This document shows, in pieces, positions 36,207 through 47,930 of a stretch of 64,000 bases of DNA. The notes under the pieces are model-generated. The model did not search any database, had not been told where the DNA came from, and saw nothing but the letters and a program-made list of their open reading frames with translations. The DNA comes from Adiantum capillus-veneris (lineage: Eukaryota > Streptophyta > Polypodiopsida > Polypodiales > Pteridaceae), in NCBI GenBank assembly GCA_014529385.2, contig CM043971.1, forward strand, positions 30,275,709 to 30,339,708. The letters run 5' to 3'. Position numbers and translations under genes: made by a program. Position 1 is the stretch's first letter, and every line of letters begins with the position of its first letter.

Positions 36207-36842
36207 GACAACTATCCCAACTTCTCCATTCATTCTCCTCTATTTGAACTTTCCAAATATTACTTTGATGCATAGGAGGCTTTAGTATAGCAAGCTTTGC
36301 CATTTTTTCCTCACAGTTTATTTCCCTAACCACGGCATGCTTCAATTGTTCCACACCTCCATTTTCGATGCATACTTTTACTATATCATGCTCTTGGAGC
36401 CATAAAGGAACATTTCCACATTGTCCTTCCTCTAGCAATCTATCCCTTCTCTTTAAGTCTGTCACTTCATAAGCTATGAACTTATGTCCTCGCGATAATG
36501 GCATTGGAATAAACTTATGTAGCAAAGATGAGATTGGGCGAGTACAATCCCAAGTGAAGGGCAACGGTATCTTTTAAAGGACACTCATTCCTGTAACTGT
36601 ATCAATAAGTAATCGTTCTGAATGAGTATCACCTACAATGCATTGCTTATAGTATCTCCCTGCAAAGAAAAGCATGGACTTTTCTTGATGCTGCATAGAG
36701 AAAAAAGAAGTTATAGAAGCTTTCCAATGGCCCCTTTCCTCTACTTGTTGATTTATATCATCAACCTTCACCACCACATCAGAGCCAACTTTGTATATTT
36801 CCCCTCTGAAGAGAACCTTGTCATACGCCTTTACTTCTGCAA
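36106..36842 (-). pseudogene. unrecognised coding segment between Copia-C2 and the short-exon gene
   Basis: After a plausible acceptor (TTGCAG) the minus strand reads open as KVLFRGEIYKVGSDVVVKVDD..., then FFAGRYYKQCIVGDTHSERL, to an in-frame TAA at 36574-36576. The frame then continues for 150 codons (PFTWDCTRPISSLLHKFIPM...LLEGWVVVKKKK) to 36106. It is probably the 3' part of the transposase gene split by Copia-C2, because it lies directly downstream in the same strand. Alternatively it is a separate element gene. No domain recognised. A short open piece at 37100-36876 links it to the insertion site. Confidence 0.45.
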
Positions 36843-37105
36843 TAGGAATGCTTGCTTCAATGTTCCAAAAGCTCCTTAAAAAGGTAGACTCCTCTCTTGT
36901 TGGATTCCAATAAACACATCGCTTCTTTGAAATTGCAATGCCCTTGGAAGAAGGCTATCTATACATGACGATCTTTGACCATGTTTCAACATGGTATTCC
37001 ACAAAGATTTCGCTGCACCAATAGACGAAACAATTGCTAAACCATCCATATGTTGCAGTGAACACTCCTTTGAGTAGTCTTCTATAGCGGAGTTACTGAA
37101 AGTTC

Positions 37106-37332
37106 TGTTGGAATTAGGGCTGCAGAGAAACACACACAGCTTGGAGAAGACGAAGGAAGCTCAAGGCACACAATAGAGAGTATGTTACTTAGTGTGCAAT
37201 GGAAAGATAGATCGCCCTAGAGTGATGGGCGTATATACAATGCAGGGGGAAAAAAACCTCCTAAAGAGGGAAAAAATGCCCCGGCAGTCCTAGTGTGTTC
37301 ACACACATCAATACCACATGTATATGGTAACA
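37106..37332 (-). repeat. Copia-C2 3' LTR
   Basis: 227 bp, TG...CA. Followed on its right by the polypurine tract (minus strand CCAGGGGGGATT, 37333-37344). Confidence 0.94.
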
Positions 37333-37407
37333 AATCCCCCCTGGAGTGATGCGATGAACGAGAGCTGGCACATGAGTAAAGGGAAGTGCCATGCCCTGAG
37401 GACAGGA

Positions 37408-40400
37408 TCACTCCACAAAGGGGAGTAAGCCCAAAGCTTTGCGGAAAGCTTCAAGCTTCTCACGAGACAATGCCTTTGTGAAAAGATCTGCAAGGTTTTC
37501 CTGTGTTGGCACATAAGCCAAGCTGATCTCTCCTGCTGAGAGCCTCTCCCTGACATAGTGGTAATGCACCTCAATGTGCTTTCTGCGAGCATGAAAAAGT
37601 GCATTCCTCGCAACTGCCAATGCGCTCTGACTGTCAGTGTAGATAGTGTTGGCAGTGTCCTCTCCAACACCCAAATCATCCATAAGGCGTCTGAGCCATA
37701 CACACTCAACAGTAGCTGTGAAGACTGCCCTGTACTCAGCCTCACAACTCTAAGTGGCCACAGTAGGTTGCTTCTTGCTCAACCATGATATACATGAACT
37801 GCCAAGCATGAAACAAAAACCACTTGTGGACACTCGCGTTTCCAAACAACCAGCCCAATCTGAGTCCGAAAAAGCATGTAAATCTGGCGGCAATGATCCC
37901 CCCTTGGGATAAAACAAGCCAAGATGTAAAGTGCCACTAAGGTAGCGGAAAATCCTCTTGATAGCCTGCCAATGCTTAGACCCTGGGCTATGCATAAATC
38001 TGCCGACCTGTGAGACTGCAAACTGAATATCCGGCCTCGTGTTGCACACATAAATGAGGCAGCCAACATCATTTTGGTAAAGAGTGACATCAGCAGGATC
38101 TCCAGCATAATGTAGACTCAACTTAAAACCTGTTTCCATGGGAGTGGCAATAGCTTTGCAATCCTCAAGTCCAAACTTACATAGAAATGTCTCTATGTAA
38201 CTTTTCTGACACAGGGCAAAACCACCATCACACTGCTTAAATTGTATAACCAAGTAATGATGCAACAGCCCCAAATATTTCATCTTGAAAGTAGCATTCA
38301 AATCAGCCTTAAATTCAGCACTATGTCTCTCATTTGGTCCAGTGATCAACAAATCATCCACATAAAGAACCATGATGAGAAATACATCACCCTCACGATT
38401 TACATACAATGTGCTTTCTGTTGGACTGTTACGAAAGCCTCGTTTGACCAAATGAGTCTCAGCTTTCTCATACCAAGCACGAGGAGATTGCTTCAACCCA
38501 TACAAAGCCTTCTTACATTTGCACACTTTGTCCCCTTGTCCTTTTATGACAAAACCGCTAGGCTAGGTTATATAAACTTCCTCAAATATGTCACCATTCA
38601 AGAAAGCAGTAACAATGTCTGATTGATGTACATCCCAACCAAAATGAGCTACCAATGCACATAGAAAACGCACAGTAGTCATACGACAAGTGGGAGCAAA
38701 AGTCTCTTCATAATCTATGCCTTTTTGCTTTGCATAACCCTTTGCAACAAGTCGAGCCTTATGGCGATCGATCTCACCATCCGGCTTGCGTTTCAACTTG
38801 TAAACCCACTTCGTACCAATGGCCTTTTTGCCAGGAGGCAAATCACATAAAGTCCATGTGTCATTTTCTATAAGTGCATCATATTCTGATTGCATGGCAG
38901 CCATCCAATTTTCTGAATTTTGTGCTTCATCAAAAGTCAGAGGCTCCTCAACATCATGTAAGCTAGACACAGCCAAAGCATAACAATCTGATGCATAAGA
39001 TGCATGGCGAGAGCCTAAACGAGTACGACTAGACAAAGGTGCATCCAATTTACTGTCACGCAAAGTGTGCACCACCCATTTTGGCATACCTCTAGCCTGT
39101 TCATTTTCAGCCCTTTCCTCATCAAGTACATCATGTACATCTGCATCAGTAATAGGCTGATCTACGACATTTTCAGAAACCCCCATAGGCTGTACATTTG
39201 CCTCATTGGAACTTACATTCGTATTTCCACCACTGAAAAGATGCAACAAAGTGTCATAAATCTCTTGTGAGCTTACCTATTGTCTCTAGTACATAACAGC
39301 AAGGGCTGAACAAAATCTTCCACAAACACTACATCCCGTGAAACCAGAATACATTTTGTTTGCGGATGATACAACCTGTAACCTTTGCTTTCAGCACTGT
39401 AACCAACAAAAATACATTTGATAGCCTTATCATCCAATTTTTTGCGCTGCACTTGTGGCACCAAAGCATATGCCAAACAGCCAAAAACACGCATGTGCTC
39501 AATAGAAGGCTTTCTATCTTGCCATGCTTCATATGGAGTAATAGACTGCAAAGCTTTCGTAGGACACCTGTTAAGTACATAAGTGGCACACATGATGGCC
39601 TCAAGCCAAAAAGAATGCGGTAAAGCTTGACTTTTGACCATACATCGTTCATTTTCCGTAAGTGACCTGTTTTTCCTCTCAGCAACACCATTTTGCTAAG
39701 GCGTATAAGGCATTGTACATTGGTGTTTTATCCCACGTCTAGCCATAAATGCATTAAATTCATGAGACATATACACCCCCCCTCGATCAAAACGGAGGGT
39801 GCCCATAGTCCATTTCGAGACATTTTGAGCCATAGCCAGAAATTGTTTGAAGCACATAAAAACTTCGGACTTCGCTTTAAACGGAAATACCCATGCATGC
39901 CTGGAGTAATCATCAATGAAAGTCACGAAGTATAGGTAATTGCCCAAGGACGGAGTTTGCATGGGCCCACAAACATCACTATGCACAAGCTGCAACCTGT
40001 ATGTGGCCCGAACTGAACTATCCTTTGGAAATTTAGAACGTTGCATCTTACCCAAAATACAGCCTTCACAAACATGTTTGACAGGTGCTTCAAGAGGTGG
40101 CAAAGAAGCAACCATATCAGATTTTTGCAAACGCAGCAAACTGGAAAAATTCAGATGACCAAAACGTGCATGCCAAAGTTTTGCATCTGAAATAGCCCTT
40201 GAATCTGCAACAGCATTTGTAAAATTTTGTCCACACTTTTCATACAAAGTGAGCTTATACAGCCCACGGCACAAAAGACCAGATGCAATAATTTCATTAC
40301 CAAAACTGAGATCATGAACTGTACATCTGTCATCCACAAATTTGACTACAAGTCCAAGTCTAGCAAGTGAGGATACAGACAAGAGATTCTTCTTGATCCC

Positions 40401-41693
40401 AGGTACAGAAAGTGCATCAACAAGTGTGAAGGAACTGCCATTAGCAGCAGCGAGCACAATCTTTCCAACTCCCTGAACTGGATAAGAGGCGTTGTTGGCA
40501 CAAGTGACTGAATTCCCATGAGGGACAGACTCGAGAGAGGTAAACAATTCACGATGTGAGGTAATGTGCTTTGTAGCACCACTGTCGAAATACCACACAT
40601 GTGAATCTGCAGCAACTGACAAGCATGCATCATGGACAGCAGGATTGTAAGTGCACTCTGCGCTAAAAACCCATTCTGCATCAGCATCAGCAACACAGTC
40701 TCCTTTCACAGAAGACTCAACAATGGCTGCATTTGTAGTGGAACCAGCATTTGGAGTGGAACCACCCTCTTTCTTCTTAGCCTCTTTGGTCTTCAACTTA
40801 GGACACGACTTGATCAAGTGATCATTGGCTTTACAATAATGGCAACGCATCTTCTTTTTGCCCTTATCACCAGAATTTTCAGACGAAGTGCTGCCAGTAG
40901 AAGCATTAGGAAGATAAGTTTTGCTACTCGCAGCAGAACCATAAGAACTGGCTGCATTACTGTTACCACCCTTTCTTTGAGAAGCAATAAAAGCCCGTTC
41001 AAGTGCACACTGCCTAGTCCTGTTTTTTTTGGAAAGTGACTCTTGCAACAACAATATGCATAATGCATCAAACTTGACAACTTCAGGATTTCCTTGGGTC
41101 ATCAGTCTCCAAGTACTAGCAAATGTCTGGTAGGAATCTGGTAAGGCATCAAGAACAATCTGCACAAGGGAACTGTCTGAAATGACTTCACCTGCAGAAA
41201 TAAGCTGCTCATTGATATCCTTGACACTAGCAAGGAAAGTGTCCATATCATCTTCCTCATGCATAATCTTCGACTCCAGCTCTTTACGCAGCAAAGCAAT
41301 TTTAGCCTCATTGCGGCTTGCATAAAGACCTGCTAAAATATCCCAAGCCTGTTTTGCAGATTTTGCTGAACGGATGTGAGGAACAATGGTGCGCTTCACA
41401 GACAACGCAATCAATGCATGAGCGTGCACATCCTTAACATCCCAACGAGCTTGTTCTACCGTAGGCAAAACAACTCTAACAGCTACAATCCTTGCAGCAA
41501 GTCCTGCAACATCCTCAACATCGCCTACATCCTCAGAACAAGGACGTACATTCATGCCCTGCACAATGTTCCAAACACCCTTTGACACAAGAACATGTTG
41601 CATCATATAAGCCCACATAGGGTAGTTGTCCCCACCCAACCTGTCCTCAACAACAAACATCTTGAACAGATCTGTGTTGTTGTTGTCAGCCAT
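37408..41693 (-). pseudogene. Copia-C2 gag-pol, near-complete with three TAG codons and one frameshift
   Basis: Start MADNNNTDLF (ATG 41693). The upstream open stretch to 41894 lies in the leader. Gag (NYPMWAYMMQHVL), good CCHC knuckle (CHYCKANDHLIKSC), protease DSGATKH, integrase zinc region (HVCEGCILGK), LVHSDVCGP, LRFDRGG, then TAG (39696-39698) where relatives have Gln before QNGVAERKN. RT follows after a frameshift near 39275-39285, with TAG at 38563-38565 (EEVYIT then PSGF), LYGLKQSP, VLYVDDLLI. TAG at 37750-37752 lies just before SCEAEYR of RNase H. The last 91 codons (37683-37408) are open, with TDSQSALA and FTKALS. The catalytic residues I can see are present; the stops are the main damage. 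Confidence 0.9.
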
Positions 41694-42040
41694 GGTAAAT
41701 GCTGACATGATGTGAAAACTGTCCGAAAATAGGAGAAATGGAGCGGGAGCAACCTGTGCTATATAGCACAAACCGTAGAAGACTATAAGGCACCTGTTAG
41801 GCAGAAAACAGCACTGACAGAAATTCTGCACAAAATGACGAAATAGCCTGTGCAGTACTGCCTGTAGTGGAAACGGAGGCCGAAATGAGCCCAAATCAAA
41901 ATTCTGAGCAAACCAAGCTCTTTGAGCTTTCCCAAAATTTTTGTCGACCTGCGAACGCTAGTCAAAGCTCACTGAAATCGGAGAAAGTGAGCAGGCGTGT
42001 GCTGGAGCAACTGGCGAGACTAAGCCCGGGAGGACGTGAC

Positions 42041-42054
42041 CTGCTCTGATACCA
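42041..42054 (-). other. Copia-C2 primer binding site (initiator tRNA-Met)
   Basis: Minus strand reads TGGTATCAGAGCAG two bases inside the 5' LTR, an exact match to the usual initiator tRNA-Met complement. Confidence 0.92.
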
Positions 42055-42056
42055 AT

Positions 42057-42285
42057 TGTTGGAATTAGGGTTGCAGAGAAACACACACAGCTTGGAGAAG
42101 ATGAAGGAAGCTCAAGGCACACAATAGAGAGTATGTTACTTAGTGTGCAATGGAAAGATAGATAGCCCTAGAGTGATGGGCGTATTTACAATGCATGGGG
42201 GAAAAAAACCTCCTAAAGAGGGAAAAAATGCCCCTGGCGGTCCTAGTGTGTTCACACACATCACTACCACATGTGTATGGTAACA
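42057..42285 (-). repeat. Copia-C2 5' LTR
   Basis: 229 bp, TG...CA, preceded on the left by the primer binding site. Confidence 0.94.
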
Positions 42286-42314
42286 AGTTCCACCCATAGA
42301 GGCATGCAAAGATC

Positions 42315-45168
42315 TTACGAATCTTTGTTTCGGAAGAAGCTCATCACTGTCTGATTGCACAATCTGAAGAACTCTAGTAAAGAACTTTCTCTATAATATT
42401 GGACAAATGATGCTTCATCCTGCATATTATTCGTCTTGATGGTGCTATATATCTTTACAAGACGCTCAAAGATATAACACCAGTAACGATCATGTAGACC
42501 ATGACGCATCACATCATCAAGAAGATCAGCACTTCCAGCAACATGTTCCAAGGGAGAAGAATTTGCTCCAAAGTATTCTTCCGTTCGAATTCTCCAAGAT
42601 TGTAGAAGTGATTTTACCACTTGAATATCACCAATGGACCATCCATGATCTCTAGAGTAATTGTAGAAACTATGAGCTATATCAATCAATAAATAGCCCA
42701 GAACTTGCATCTGTTCATCTATCCCATTGACTGTCCTTAAAATATAAGGAAGACACCACTGAATAAATTTTTGATTCTCCTCAGCCTTAAAAGAGTCATA
42801 GTAGACACTTGGAGCATTTGGCCACCTACCATATCGAATTGAGCTAGGCATCACCTTGGTGAGATCTCTCACAGCTGCATCTATCTCCTTCTTTTGAGAA
42901 GCATCGGCCTTCTGAATTAGATGTGAAATATACTTAAATATATTTAATGAAATTGTGTGCATCACATCGTACACGCAGTCAAGGGATACATCAAAACCAT
43001 ATAAGTCAGTAAGTCTCCACAGGATGGAGACCCCTGAGAGACCTGCTTTTTTCAAGGCTGCTTCCTTTTCAACTTGTGTACAACATCGCCTGGCTTCCTC
43101 CAAAGCAGCTTTCATCTCACCAAATGTTCTATGTGGTGGTGGAAATCTACTTTGATAGTGATTTTCATTATAAACATATCGACCATTCAGTTTTGTACCA
43201 TCTTTCACTAGAGTTGCTTGTGCCTTGTTACGCCTGCAAAAGTCAGTTCCTCCATTTTTAAACATGCCTATCTTGCACTGTGCATGGTGGTCTCCAGTAA
43301 CCATCATCACCATGGCGCGTATCGTGCACAACTTTGTATAACCTTTAGGATCCTCAAAAACTTTTTCTACTGGATACTCATATATCACATCCACTCCATG
43401 AAGATATAATTTCTCTAGCTCGTCCACTAAAGGAGTTAAGCATGTTGCAAAAACATCGCCGGAGCTCTTTATACTCTTTTTACAACTTTGCGGGATAAAC
43501 AAGACTGGCAAGACCTCTATGGAGGAGTTGGGACCTGCATGAAGCAACAAAATCTGCACAACACCACAGCTTTTTTGAGTCGTCCGGGACGTCTGAAAAC
43601 CGTCCCAATGAAGCAACAATGCTACATTGCGGGGATCACCCTGACCACACCACCACACACCTTAGCATTAAAGATGAGTGAAATAATGTCACAAAAATTA
43701 TACATGTATAACTAACCCTTTGAAATTTCTTGTTGCATTGAATATCTTCCAAGCATTCGAGACAGGTGAATTGATAAGCTCCTTTATCTGCATCCCATCC
43801 TCTTCGCAAGGCTTCATGTCGCTTAGAGCTTGGAAAAGTGGTGTAGATCTTTTTGCACACTAGATTAGAGCAAACCACTTGTAGCTCATATAAAACCATT
43901 GGATCCCAAAAATCTTTTACTTCTTGGAACTTCGTTCCATTCCAGAAATCAACGATCCTTCTTTGAGCATCGTTTACAATTTCAAGAAGCCATTCTTGCT
44001 TATGGCGCCATACATTCAACATCTCATGACAAAATGTATTGCATTTAGTCAAAAGCTTTAATTGAGGTCCAATTGGTATATAGTCGAAAGATAGCATACA
44101 CTTCCTTGGCTTTTCACAAACGGGGCATTTTTCACAACACTCAAGACAATCTCGCTTTAGCTTTTTAGAGCGAGGTTCTCTAGAGCATAAAGACTTTGGC
44201 ATTTCTCCAATAAAATTATCTTGCGAACTTGGTTGAAGGAGTTGTGGCGGATGCCGTGCCCCTTGATATCCTGTGCAGACACGATAACATTGGGCAGAAA
44301 TCATTCCGAGCCCTTTCAGCATTGTCTGTAGTTGGTCCCAACATGCAGGGACTCTAATACCACCAAGGTCTCCTTCCCATGTAGATGGGAGCTGAATTAG
44401 CAGTCTCGCTAAACTTTGCTTGGCGCTTGGACAACTGACCCTTGATCCCCCAAAATCACCGAACATCAAGCGAAGCATTTTATCTTGTACACCTATTGGT
44501 AATCGATGTTCATCCCATAGAGATTGTAGTTCCACTACTCTCTCAATGAGCTCCATGTACAAAATAGAGAAATCATCTTCTAGAACATCATTGGTGTCCA
44601 TGGGAGCCTCATTTTGTCTTTGATCATCCACTACTGCCTCATTTTGTCTTTGATCATCCACTACTGCCTCAAATGACATGTGTTCACGGTCACTTGAGTC
44701 TTGCACATGATCGTAGGCGACGTTCTCGCTTGATAGCCCATGTTCAGCTAAGACAAACTTATTTTTTAAGCTATCATATTTTTTTAAGAGATCTTGATGA
44801 TGATAATAGGTTGAAGCATGAACTAGTCGACCGCCTCCGCAATACAGTGAGCAATGGCAAATAGTGTGTCTTTCACCCTTACTAACCCTTTCCACTCTAT
44901 TAATTGGACCAATAGAGGGAGAAACTTGGGGTTCAAGAAGAGTTGACATAGTCGGAGGTGTAGATAGAGGTGTAACCAGAGCTGACGTGGAAGGGCAGTC
45001 TGACTCTAGTTGCACCCTTCTCCTTTTACTTATTGAGGGGTGGACTTTTCCGAGTGCATCTTGTTGACGGTGATGATAAAAAGTCCTCTTTGTTACAGAA
45101 GCACACCCATTTGATAAGTGTTTGCAAAGGTAATCGCACGAGCACTTCCAAGATAGACTTTGACTCAT
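42315..45168 (-). CDS. Tnp2-like transposase gene of the large element (5' two exons), interrupted downstream by Copia-C2
   Basis: Would cut and rejoin DNA at the terminal repeats. The first exon starts MSQSLSWKCSCDYLC with a Cys/His cluster (C-x-C-x3-C...H), then a Cys-rich CEKCPVCEKPRKC segment, and reads open for about 490 codons. A short gap (about 43661-43712, GT...AG, 52 bp, short for an intron) leads to the second part. That part reads LLLHWDGFQTS, VLFIPQ, then LVDELEKLYLHGV, then SLDCVYDVMHT. This order (DGF, IPG-like, EEL-LW-GV, D-x-MH) parallels Tnp2/CACTA transposases, though similarity is distant. It stops at 42315 after FFRNKDS. A shifted frame continues RFVRSLHASMGG across the copia insertion site into SNSAIEDYSKEC at 37100. 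A more distant family (for example Plavaka-type) is possible. Confidence 0.6.
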
Positions 45169-45347
45169 GACTAATAAAGAAAATACATTTCAGAAAGAAT
45201 TCTTAGGTCAATACAGATTTGAGATCATCACTAGGAAGAAAACAAAGCAAGAATAGAAGTTTTGATCCTTTTTTAATGAAAGAAGATGACAATCTTTAAT
45301 TAAGAACTTTCTTAATCACAAATTATAATCATAGCCTGGAGCATCTT

Positions 45348-45695
45348 CTACAACCAATGGAGGAAGAACACAACTCCAAATTTTCTTGTTTGGTATAAGG
45401 CTGAGTAAAAGCTTTGGCCTAGAGTGATTTTGTAACCAGATACAAGCCCAAGACATGCTTTCAATGATAGCACACCCAATTTTACATGCCACCCTGTAGA
45501 ATCATCTATAAAGATGGTTACTACACATGTGGGAGGCCCATCTTTGCCAAATAAATAATAGAAGGTCTCTGGCCACTGATCTATGTTGACTCTGTTTTCC
45601 ATCAAGCCATCAACAACGTTTTTCACGAGGTCGAAGTGAACCTTATAAGCTCTTGCTTTCATAACATTCCAAGGCAATTCTTGATCTTTTGCCAT
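45348..45695 (-). CDS. 115-codon ORF upstream of the transposase, unknown
   Basis: Begins MAKDQELPWNVMKARAYKVHF and contains NIDQWPETFYYLFGKDGPPTC and VTIFIDDSTGWHVKLG. Amino acid composition looks protein-like and not repeat-derived. It has the same strand as the transposase, 180 bp upstream of its start, so it may be a 5' exon or a small gene of the same element. No family recognised. Confidence 0.35.
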   Translation of the reverse strand: MAKDQELPWNVMKARAYKVHFDLVKNVVDGLMENRVNIDQWPETFYYLFGKDGPPTCVVTIFIDDSTGWHVKLGVLSLKACLGLVSGYKITLGQSFYSALYQTRKFGVVFFLHWL

Positions 45696-45729
45696 AACGA
45701 CAATGTGATTACAAATACCTAATAAGTTT

Positions 45730-45946
45730 GAAGTGGTAATTATTGGAAAATCTCTCTCTCTCTCTCTCTCTCTCTAGATACACATCAAGTCTACACACCC
45801 AATAATTAGATCTCTTTTTTATCCTAATTATTCAACAAATATAAGACATTTTAGCGTAGTTACCGACAAAGGCTTCAAATTTAACTTAGAAACGGGAGTA
45901 CGTGTTTCCCTTATTTTCTATGGCTAAGAAAAATGTTTTGGCAAGC

Positions 45947-45981
<35 letters not shown>

Positions 45982-46330
45982 GCATATCATAAAATATATT
46001 TCAATAAATCTAGTTTTTCGAGCTTTTCTCAATAAACAATATCACCATGTTTAGGAAAAATGCGTCTCAACTTAATATCGTGCCATTTCTAGTTTCAAAT
46101 TTAACCTAGAAACGGGAGTCTTGTGCTTATTTTATATGGTTAAAAAAAATGTTTTGGCAAGCCTACTCCCCCCCCCCCCCCCCCCCCCCCCTCTCTCTCT
46201 CTCTCTCAATGCATATCATAAAATAGATTTCAATAAATCTAGTTTTTCCGAGCTTTGCTCAATAAACAATATCACCATGTTTTCAATGTGTTGAAGCAGT
46301 GTTTAGGAAAAATGTGTCTCAAACTAATGT
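45730..46330. repeat. two tandem units of about 220 bp with internal (CT)n; second also has poly-C
   Basis: Unit landmarks: AGAAACGGGAGT, GTTTTGGCAAGCCTACT, microsatellite, AATGCATATCATAAAATA, CAATAAACAATATCACCATG, GTGCCATTTCTAGTTTC. First unit from about 45880, second from about 46099. The microsatellite is (CT)n in the first and C25 followed by (CT)n in the second. Another (CT)n lies at 45753-45775. Confidence 0.8.
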
Positions 46331-46510
46331 CGTGCCATTTCTAGTTTCAAAAATGCCAGTTGAGGGCAAGAGGAAAAGGAGAAATTCCACCCCAAAATAG
46401 AAAAAAATAGTGTAAAAACCCGAAAAATATCCTAATTTTTAAAAATTTCCTACTCAAGGAAAGGAGTTTTGTATGTTTCGAAAAGTGATTTTTCCTGAAC
46501 ATTGCTGAAT
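46300..46510 (-). repeat. dispersed repeat D, inverted copy
   Basis: The minus strand shares CTCTATTTTGGGG-type, GAGAAATTCC-type and CAAAACTCCTTTCCTT-type blocks with the tandem units at 5276-6095. A fragment of the same repeat lies at about 46045-46100. Confidence 0.7.
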
Positions 46511-47479
46511 GTTCAAAAAGGTGAGTGTTGCAATGAGATCAGCTGAAAATTAAAGGCTACTGTACTTTAATTTAGTTATCAAATAGTTGTGTTAAATTAA
46601 TTAAAGCTTTAATTTAATTATGAAAGCTTACTTGGGCCTGAGTTGTCGGACTCTCTAGCTGCTGTAGAATGTAGGAGACGCGAATTCGAAAAGAAGCCAG
46701 GAATATCCAGCACGCGCGCACCAGCCGTCTGTATAACGCTGAGGCTTACAATGTGTGTAGACACTAATTAAACCCTTGAGCTCATGATGAGACTCTGCAT
46801 TGGGGCGGCTAATGTAAAGAGCAGCACGCAGCACCGAATCTTGCAGTACTTAAAAGCGCGCGTCTGTAGAGGAAGAGCAACACCTAATTCTGCACGCAGT
46901 ACTTATACGTGCGCGTCTGTAGAGGAAGAGCAGCACCGCGCGAGCAGAGCTGGAAACATAGCTCCTGCGTGTATGTAGACGAGCAGCGTATCACAGCGGC
47001 AACAACATAATGGACGAGCTTGATAGCGCCATGTACCCTTAAGCTATGCAGAGCTTGCGAGGCGGTGCGCGCGATGGCTTAGCTTTCTTGTTTTGGCATT
47101 GCGCTGAGCTGGGTTCCTGCCCATAGGGTGGAGATAGAAGCAGGTACACCTTTCATTTTAGTGGGCCCAAATCAATCAATACCAAGGCTAGAAAAATACA
47201 TTTTTCCTAACCGATTAAAATAAGGGGAAACTTGAAATTCTTTCGGTTTTTTGGTCAAAATTTGAAGCTTTTGCCGGTAATTACACTAAAACTTGAGTAA
47301 TTTTGCCGGTTTTCTTAAAGCAAAGCTCAAAATCTAATCGGGGTTTTATAATTTCAGTCGGTAAAAATACACTAGACCCTTGTTTTTTTCTAACACTGAT
47401 CAATACCTTAAACTGTCCAATTGGATTGCTTATGGTTTTTAAGTAAAAAATTGAACCTTTTGTCGGTAATTTAATTTTT
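46511..47479. repeat. unannotated stretch with a GC-rich tandem
   Basis: A roughly 60-bp unit (GCAGTACTTA...GCGCGTCTGTAGAGGAAGAGCA) is repeated at about 46842-46950. The rest is AT-rich and without recognised features. Confidence 0.45.
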
Positions 47480-47930
47480 GTAAATTTCCACCCCTAGCAT
47501 TGGGTCTTGCCTTGTTTTTCGAAGTTAGGGAACGCCACCAGATGGTGGTTTTGTCGTAGAAGACTAATAGGAGTATACGACGCGAGTAGCGACAGATGGC
47601 ATGCCGTGCATGAGGAGATCCCAACAAAGAAAAGCACCCTCTAATAAGTTAAAAACTGAAATTCTCAACAACTATTTCGAGGATTGTCCATGCCATAAGG
47701 AAAATAAAGTTGTTTGGCGACATGAAAGCCATTGTAATCATCCATATGACAAAAAACTAATAGCTCCATTGACTATCATGTCAAGCTTCCTTCATAGAGG
47801 GAGCGCCACCCCTAGCATTGGATCTTGTAAATTTTCACCCCTAGCATTGGATCTTGCCTTGTTGTTCAAAGACAAATAGAGACCGCCACCAGATGGTGGT
47901 TTTGTCGTAGAAGACTAATAGGAGGATGTG
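47480..47930 (+). repeat. direct repeats about 350 bp apart
   Basis: CACCCCTAGCATTGG(G/A)TCTTGCC and CCACCAGATGGTGGTTTTGTCG...GACTAATAGGAG occur near 47490-47575 and 47838-47925. Each holds the small palindrome CCACC-AGAT-GGTGG. Function unknown. Confidence 0.65.

Larger units (their letters stand above)
37101..42290 (-). mobile_element. Copia-C2: Ty1/copia element, complete ends, inserted in the transposase gene
   Basis: Target duplication AGTTC (37101-37105 and 42286-42290). LTRs are 37106-37332 (3') and 42057-42285 (5'), TGTTGGAATTAGGG...GGTAACA, with about nine differences by eye in 227 bp. The primer site and polypurine tract are intact. Gag-pol is nearly continuous: three in-frame TAG codons and one small frameshift. 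Younger and better kept than Copia-C1. Confidence 0.95.

Noticed and set aside
42315-45168. KDZ-type transposase or a host gene
   Set aside because: The DGF / IPQ / DELEKLYLHGV / DVMH order fits Tnp2-like proteins better, and the gene lies between matched inverted ends. KDZ remains a weaker alternative.
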